Below are positions 60,312-64,000 of a stretch of DNA of 64,000 nt, one piece after another. Below the pieces are notes generated by a model. That model was not told the origin of the DNA and did no database searches. It saw only the letters and a list, made by a program, of their open reading frames with translations. Origin of the DNA: Tumebacillus sp. BK434 (lineage in GTDB: Bacteria; Bacillota; Bacilli; Tumebacillales; Tumebacillaceae); NCBI RefSeq assembly GCF_004340785.1, contig NZ_SLXS01000010.1, positions 46,081 through 110,080 of the forward strand, in the 5' to 3' direction. Numbering within the stretch: position 1 is the stretch's first letter; each line of letters starts with the position of its first letter. Both the position numbers and the translations under genes were made by a program.

Positions 60312-60443
60312 TTGGAATTTGTGTGCCTCGAATGCGGAGGTTTCTTCGAGGGAGACGAAATCCGCCGATCCAAGAATCGTTGTGAGTCATGCGAGGATGT
60401 TACTTCAGATGACGAACAAGGAGAGTGTCATGGATACCGTTGA
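60312..60443 (+). CDS. 43-residue zinc-ribbon microprotein
   Basis: Starting at TTG 60312, the peptide reads MEFVCLECGGFFEGDEIRRS then KNRCESCEDVTSDDEQGECH and GYR. Two CxxC pairs (CLEC and CESC) spaced by 17 residues should bind one zinc ion; the rest is acidic. AAGGAGGTG lies 9 bases upstream, and a TATAAT hexamer at 60266-60271 could be its -10 box. Family not recognised. A short hairpin follows the stop. Confidence 0.62.
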   Translation: MEFVCLECGGFFEGDEIRRSKNRCESCEDVTSDDEQGECHGYR

Positions 60444-60458
60444 CCGAAAGAAACCGAG

Positions 60459-60498
60459 CTAAACGCCCCCGTTCGTGCAAACGATGGGGGCGTTTAGC
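60459..60498 (+). terminator. hairpin after the zinc-ribbon gene
   Basis: GCTAAACGCCCCC pairs with GGGGGCGTTTAGC; no T tract follows, so it may be a stabilising 3' structure rather than a true terminator. Confidence 0.55.
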
Positions 60499-60555
60499 AT
60501 GTTCGGCCTTTACATATCCTATAGACGTCCATCCTAAACGAGAGGAGGCGTTCTG

Positions 60556-60771
60556 ATGATTTCTGTGCAGCTGTACCATGATCAATATGCCAAGATGAAC
60601 CGTGACAAGTCCCTGCAACATTTCTTTCCGAAAAACAGCGCCGTCATGGAATGCAAGATGACGGAAAGCGAATTTGACGAGTTCCTCAAGCAAAATGATA
60701 TGATCACCATCCGCCATCATTTAAAAACCTACCAAGACGGTCTGATCTGCGGAGAATTTGAAGTCATCTAG
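60556..60771 (+). CDS. small protein of unknown function (71 aa)
   Basis: MISVQLYHDQYAKMNRDKSL continues with a segment HFFPKNSAVMECKMTESEFD and an end rich in beta-prone residues (LICGEFEVI). No membrane segment, predicted mixed alpha/beta. GAGAGGAGGCG lies 6 bases before ATG 60556, a strong site that argues for a real gene. No family recognised. Confidence 0.6.
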   Translation: MISVQLYHDQYAKMNRDKSLQHFFPKNSAVMECKMTESEFDEFLKQNDMITIRHHLKTYQDGLICGEFEVI

Positions 60772-60824
60772 ACCGAATCCGGCACGAGCTGCCAAACGGC
60801 AAGCGGTGGTGACACTGCTTGTCT

Positions 60825-61244
60825 TCAGCGTGATCTGACATTCGCCCAGCTGGAAAACTGCTTGAGCTGGGCCAGTAGTTCGGCATGCCAAGTCTCGTCG
60901 CCGAGCGTTTTGGCCATGTTGATCATGTCGAGCAGCGAGTCGATCTGCTCCGGCAAGACGCGGCGGCCGGTGCGGTGACGCTCGTCCTCAGGGTAAGTGC
61001 TGAGCACTTGCTGGATCTTGTCCGTCCCGATCGCTTCCTCCAGCGAGGCAATCCTGACACCATCCGTCTCCGCATGGTGTGCCAGCATGATGAAATCAAG
61101 CTCCAGCTCGGGGGCGAGGTGACTTGTATGACAGGTAGGGCAGACGAGCATCGGCACGTCATGAATCAGCACTCCGCCTTCGGAGTAGACGCTTCTCATG
61201 ATCGCGTTCATCGTCAGCCCGCAACAAAGCGTATCCTTTGACAC
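60825..61244 (-). CDS. putative zinc-binding protein with a YgiT/MqsA-like N-terminal motif
   Basis: A 139-aa protein. The N-terminal part, CCGLTMNAIMRSVYSEGGVL followed by IHDVPMLVCPTCHTSHLAPE, resembles the YgiT-type zinc finger of MqsA antitoxins (two Cys pairs around a 'VPxxxC' step), but the helix-turn-helix domain of MqsA is not evident; the rest is helical (IDSLLDMINMAKTLGDE). No toxin gene is next to it. GTG 61244 follows AAGGGGGAA. Confidence 0.55.
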   Translation of the reverse strand: MSKDTLCCGLTMNAIMRSVYSEGGVLIHDVPMLVCPTCHTSHLAPELELDFIMLAHHAETDGVRIASLEEAIGTDKIQQVLSTYPEDERHRTGRRVLPEQIDSLLDMINMAKTLGDETWHAELLAQLKQFSSWANVRSR

Positions 61245-61300
61245 AGGCGGTTCCCCCTTACGTATTGCAACCCAAGGCGATCTGCTTTTAGGGTATCACA

Positions 61301-61325
61301 AAACCCCCTTCAGCGGGGGTTTTTT
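61301..61325 (-). terminator. reverse-strand terminator after the 111-aa gene
   Basis: ACCCCC and GGGGGT form the stem; on the reverse strand it is followed by TTTTG. It lies at the stop of the 61327-61662 gene. Confidence 0.75.
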
Positions 61326-61326
61326 A

Positions 61327-61662
61327 CTACTTTGCAGTCTCGACAATCTCAAGTACGATCAGCGAGGATTCATCGGGGATGTCCCCGCGAAACTGGTCGA
61401 GATAGCGTATCGCATCTGCTTTCGTCACGCCGGGCACCGTCACTTGGGCCTGGACGATGATCTGCGACCCGTCTTCCGTAAAGCGGCTGCCGAGGATCTG
61501 CCCGTTTTCGGCATAGGCCGGGACGACTTGGAGCAACTTGTGCAGATACCCGTCGCCTTTAGCCAGCCGGTCTTCCTCATACTCGTTGTTGGCGAGTATT
61601 TTCGTCGTGATGAACTTGCGGATTTTGTACTCCAGCATCAGCGTATGCCCATGACTTACCAT
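61327..61662 (-). CDS. small protein of unknown function (111 aa)
   Basis: MVSHGHTLMLEYKIRKFITT leads to a compact alpha/beta protein with a C-terminal VQAQVTVPGVTKADAIRYLD and SSLIVLEIVETAK. No membrane segment. The start lies three bases after the stop of the upstream gene (61666-62109), with GGAAGAG upstream, so the two are cotranscribed and probably act together. Family not recognised. Confidence 0.6.
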   Translation of the reverse strand: MVSHGHTLMLEYKIRKFITTKILANNEYEEDRLAKGDGYLHKLLQVVPAYAENGQILGSRFTEDGSQIIVQAQVTVPGVTKADAIRYLDQFRGDIPDESSLIVLEIVETAK

Positions 61663-61665
61663 GTG

Positions 61666-62109
61666 CTACAACTCTTCCGGCGATACGGTATTTTTAAAGC
61701 CAAACGCCGCCGTTTGTCCGGGGTCCGTTTTCACAAATTCGATCTTTACCACCGATTTGACATTCAGGCATTCGCTGTGCCCGTCCGGTACCAGCAGGCG
61801 CACAGGAAAGCCTTTTTTCAGCGGCAGGTCCTCCTGTTGAAACAGCAGGTAGGCATTTTGTAAGTCAGCTTTAGGCAGGACAGCTTGAAAATCGTCGCTA
61901 GCGTGAAAAACGGCGTGCGTGCTTTCCGCAAACGGCTGTATTATTTCGATAAGCGAAGAAACTGGGGTCGCTTTTCCCGTGAAGGTTGGTACAATAGGAG
62001 TAACATCAAGGAGCGGACCCAATTTTCCGCTGATAAAGTCAGAATATTCCAAGTCAAGTTCACGTTCAACAAGACCGCGGACTACTACCTGAAACGCATC
62101 TTGTGCCAC
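61666..62109 (-). CDS. orphan molybdopterin-binding-domain-like protein
   Basis: 147 aa from GTG 62109. The segment AVFHASDDFQAVLPKADLQN followed by AYLLFQQEDLPLKKGFPVRL and LVPDGHSECLNVKSVVKIEF follows the pattern of the sulfite-oxidase-type molybdopterin fold (ngePL...G.PvRl.vP....kSV..I), but the upstream cofactor-binding half, including the usual Cys ligand, is absent. The start is uncertain: AAGGAG 10 bases before 62109 supports it; longer readings from 62121 or 62196 lack a site. Divergent from the MFS gene. Confidence 0.6.
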   Translation of the reverse strand: MAQDAFQVVVRGLVERELDLEYSDFISGKLGPLLDVTPIVPTFTGKATPVSSLIEIIQPFAESTHAVFHASDDFQAVLPKADLQNAYLLFQQEDLPLKKGFPVRLLVPDGHSECLNVKSVVKIEFVKTDPGQTAAFGFKNTVSPEEL

Positions 62110-62189
62110 CTGAAATTTCACTCCTTCGTTCAATAGGTATGTAAGAGGTGTCTTGAGGTGATTGTACATCACAGAAAGAAGGAAAGTCC

Positions 62190-63410
62190 ATGCCACTTTG
62201 GAAGCGGAACTTAATTGTACTATGGTTTGCCAACTTTACGGTGATGATGGGGATGAGCCTGGTCATGCCCTTTTTGCCTCTCTACATTGAAGACCTCGGC
62301 GTCACCGATCCGAAAGAGTTGGCGATGTGGGCAGGGCTGGTTTTTTCCGGCACCTTTATGGCCTCGGCGGTCTTCGCGCCGATCTGGGGCGCCTTGTCCG
62401 ACAAGACCGGGCGCAAAGTGATGCTTCTGCGCAGCGCGATCGGCATGTCGATCGTCATGGCCTTGATGGGCTTTGTCACCTCGGTGGAGCAGCTGTTTGC
62501 GCTGCGCATCGGCATGGGGATCATCTCCGGCTTCATCCCGGCCGCCGTCGCGCTGATGGCGACCAACACGCCCAAGGAGCATGTCGGCTACGCGCTGGGC
62601 ACCTTGCAGACAGGCGGGGTGTCCGGGCAGATCATCGGCCCGCTCGTCGGCGGCGTGCTCGCCCATTTTCTCGGCTTTCGCAGCGTGTTCTGGTTCACGG
62701 CAGGGCTGCTCTTGATCGCGACGGTCATCGTCGTCGTCTTCGTCAAAGAGGAGTTCAAAAAACCGGCTCCGGCCGCGAAGAAAGCCAAAGGCGAGCGGCG
62801 CCACTTTGAGATGCTCGATCATTTGAAGATGATCTGGCCGGTGCTGATCGTGTCGTTTTTGATCACCTTCTCGATGATGATGATCGACCCGATGATGTCG
62901 CTGTACGTCGCGCAGTTGGCCCCGAACGCGGAAAACGTGGCGCTGATCGCCGGGATGATCACCGCCTGTACAGGGATTGCCAACATCATCTTCTCGCCGC
63001 GCCTCGGCCGGCTCGGCGATAAGATCGGCTATAAAAAAGTGCTGATGCTCGCGATGTGCGGCGCGGCCTTGTTCTACCTTCCGCAGGCGTTCGTCACCGC
63101 GCCGTGGCAACTGATGATCTGCCGCTTTGGGCTGGGCATGTGCATCGGCGGTCTGATGCCGCAGGTAAACTCCCTGATCCGGACGCGTGTGCCGCATGAG
63201 CTGCAAGGGCGGATGTTCGGCTACAACACATCGGCGATGTTCCTCGGCAACTTGTGCGGTCCGAACGTCGGGGGATTTATCGGGGGCACATTCGGGATTA
63301 GTTCGCTCTTTTTCATCTCGGCGTGTACAATGATAAGTAACGCGCTGTGGCTGCGGTTTGCTGTCAAAGATCCCAAAGACCAGCAGACGGCCAACGCGCA
63401 GGGAGCGTAG
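62190..63410 (+). CDS. major facilitator superfamily transporter (drug efflux type)
   Basis: A 406-aa protein with about 12 membrane helices. The MFS loop 2-3 motif is visible as GALSDKTGRKVMLLRSA, and the second-half equivalent is GRLGDKIGYKKVLML. The long helix-5 region has GTLQTGGVSGQIIGPLVGG (motif C-like GP...GG), typical of drug/H+ antiporters with DHA1-like plan. Substrate not readable. A charged cytoplasmic loop KKAKGERRHFEMLDH separates the two halves. AAGGAAAG precedes ATG 62190. Confidence 0.92.
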   Translation: MPLWKRNLIVLWFANFTVMMGMSLVMPFLPLYIEDLGVTDPKELAMWAGLVFSGTFMASAVFAPIWGALSDKTGRKVMLLRSAIGMSIVMALMGFVTSVEQLFALRIGMGIISGFIPAAVALMATNTPKEHVGYALGTLQTGGVSGQIIGPLVGGVLAHFLGFRSVFWFTAGLLLIATVIVVVFVKEEFKKPAPAAKKAKGERRHFEMLDHLKMIWPVLIVSFLITFSMMMIDPMMSLYVAQLAPNAENVALIAGMITACTGIANIIFSPRLGRLGDKIGYKKVLMLAMCGAALFYLPQAFVTAPWQLMICRFGLGMCIGGLMPQVNSLIRTRVPHELQGRMFGYNTSAMFLGNLCGPNVGGFIGGTFGISSLFFISACTMISNALWLRFAVKDPKDQQTANAQGA

Positions 63411-63430
63411 CAAGAAACGGAGGACATGCA

Positions 63431-63877
63431 ATGAAACGATTGATCGCAGCGGGCCTGTGCGCCGGACTGATTCTCGCCGGGTGCGCGCCGCAGACTGCTG
63501 AGCCGCCGAAACCGGCGCATGAGGAGAAGCCGACGGGTGAGTCGATTCAGTTCGATGATCTGTTGCAAACGACGAAGATCGTCATGACCACCAAGGCAGG
63601 CTCCGACCTGCCGAAAACGTGGAAGTTCGAAGGGGACGAAGCGAAGGCCAAAGCAAACAGCCTCGTTCCGGTGCTGAAGGAAGGCGCGGCTCTCCCGGCA
63701 GGTGAAGGCCGCCTCGTGCAAAGCACGGTGCCGATGGTCTCGTTCATCCTCGATGTCGGCACGACCAAGGCGAGCATCAACGTCTACCAGGACCGCTATG
63801 AGTTCCAAGGGAACTGGTATCAGATGGAAAATGCGCCGGAGCGGACGTACGGCGCGATCAACAAACTGGAAAAATAG
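63431..63877 (+). CDS. lipoprotein of unknown function
   Basis: A 148-aa protein with a lipoprotein signal: MKRLIAAGLCAGLILAGC, lipobox LAGC, so it is lipid-anchored at the outer face of the membrane. The following 20 residues are Pro/Glu-rich (linker), then a domain QTTKIVMTTKAGSDLPKTWK and a beta-rich C-terminal part VSFILDVGTTKASINVYQD. No family recognised. It follows the MFS gene by 20 bases with GGAGGAC upstream, so the two are likely cotranscribed. Confidence 0.82.
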   Translation: MKRLIAAGLCAGLILAGCAPQTAEPPKPAHEEKPTGESIQFDDLLQTTKIVMTTKAGSDLPKTWKFEGDEAKAKANSLVPVLKEGAALPAGEGRLVQSTVPMVSFILDVGTTKASINVYQDRYEFQGNWYQMENAPERTYGAINKLEK

Positions 63878-63989
63878 CTTCAGGCAGCAAAAGACACCCG
63901 ATCGCAGTGGTATTATCCCCTCATGGTAGACAAGAGAAAAAGGACATCGATAAGATGGACTTATCCTTGTTGACCGGAGGGGATTTTTT

Positions 63990-64000
63990 ATGGCTAAAAA
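63990..64000 (+). CDS. start of a gene cut off by the window end
   Basis: GACCGGAGGGGATTTTTTATG gives a good ribosome binding site and an ATG at 63990; only Met-Ala-Lys are visible, so the product cannot be named. Confidence 0.55.

Noticed and set aside
60113..60373. 86-aa reverse ORF overlapping the zinc-ribbon gene
   Set aside because: No ribosome binding site, low-complexity composition, and antisense to a better-supported gene.

Overview
The window is a chromosomal segment of a GC-rich, endospore-forming Firmicute. SpoVM, a small acid-soluble spore protein, a Spo0E-type phosphatase, RemA, FapR, YlxM and the YlqG/YlqH pair all occur, the gene order follows the Bacillus ylo/ylq chromosome arm, and ribosome binding sites are strong GGAGG types. 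Composition and order suggest the Alicyclobacillaceae (Tumebacillus-like); that placement is inference from gene content, not a database result.

Layout. 1-630 is the tail of a P-type cation ATPase, followed by dapF. 1640-15778 is a long co-directional housekeeping cluster: yicC, remA, gmk, rpoZ, coaBC, priA, def, fmt, rsmB, rlmN, PP2C phosphatase, PASTA kinase, rsgA, rpe. It links nucleotide and CoA supply, replication restart, initiator formylation/deformylation, rRNA modification and the kinase/phosphatase signalling pair. 15779-16573 holds a terminator with a possible competing fold, a small membrane protein, spoVM (27 codons) and oppositely oriented rpmB. 16864-22621 is asp23-like, fakA, sdaAB, sdaAA, recG.

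22677-30032 is a block of sporulation and 'ylb' genes: a divergent SASP, a Spo0E-like protein, a glucosaminidase-SLH protein, two small reverse-strand genes, a structured reverse-strand RNA candidate, rsmD, coaD, patatin, Lon-like PDZ protease, tmcAL, yceD, rpmF. 30154-36133 is the fatty-acid regulon, with a FapR operator over the fapR promoter, then plsX, fabH, fabD, fabG, acpP, fabF. rnc, smc, ftsY, ylxM, ffh, rpsP, khpA, ylqD, rimM, trmD follow (36203-46865). A PemK/MazF-fold gene and an isolated 33-codon gene interrupt rnc-smc.

46967-48121 is a ten-tRNA operon with tandem promoters and two near-identical hairpin repeats in one spacer. It and ldt, nfo and an NlpC/P60 hydrolase separate trmD from rplS. 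50828-56850 is rplS, lepB, rbgA, rnhB, a FliK-like protein with five 78-bp repeats, an FlhB-C-like protein, YraN and YneF. 56902-64000 is accessory: small membrane or Gly/Tyr-rich proteins, a YifB/ComM-type AAA ATPase, a zinc-ribbon microprotein, orphan small proteins, an MFS transporter, a lipoprotein and the start of another gene.

Most of the window is conserved core genome. The least explained parts are the structured RNA candidate near 24.5-24.7 kb, the microgene at 37.8-37.9 kb next to the PemK-like gene, the tRNA-spacer repeats at 47.7 kb, the tRNA-Leu(CAA) with a very short variable loop and the repeat-rich FliK-like protein.
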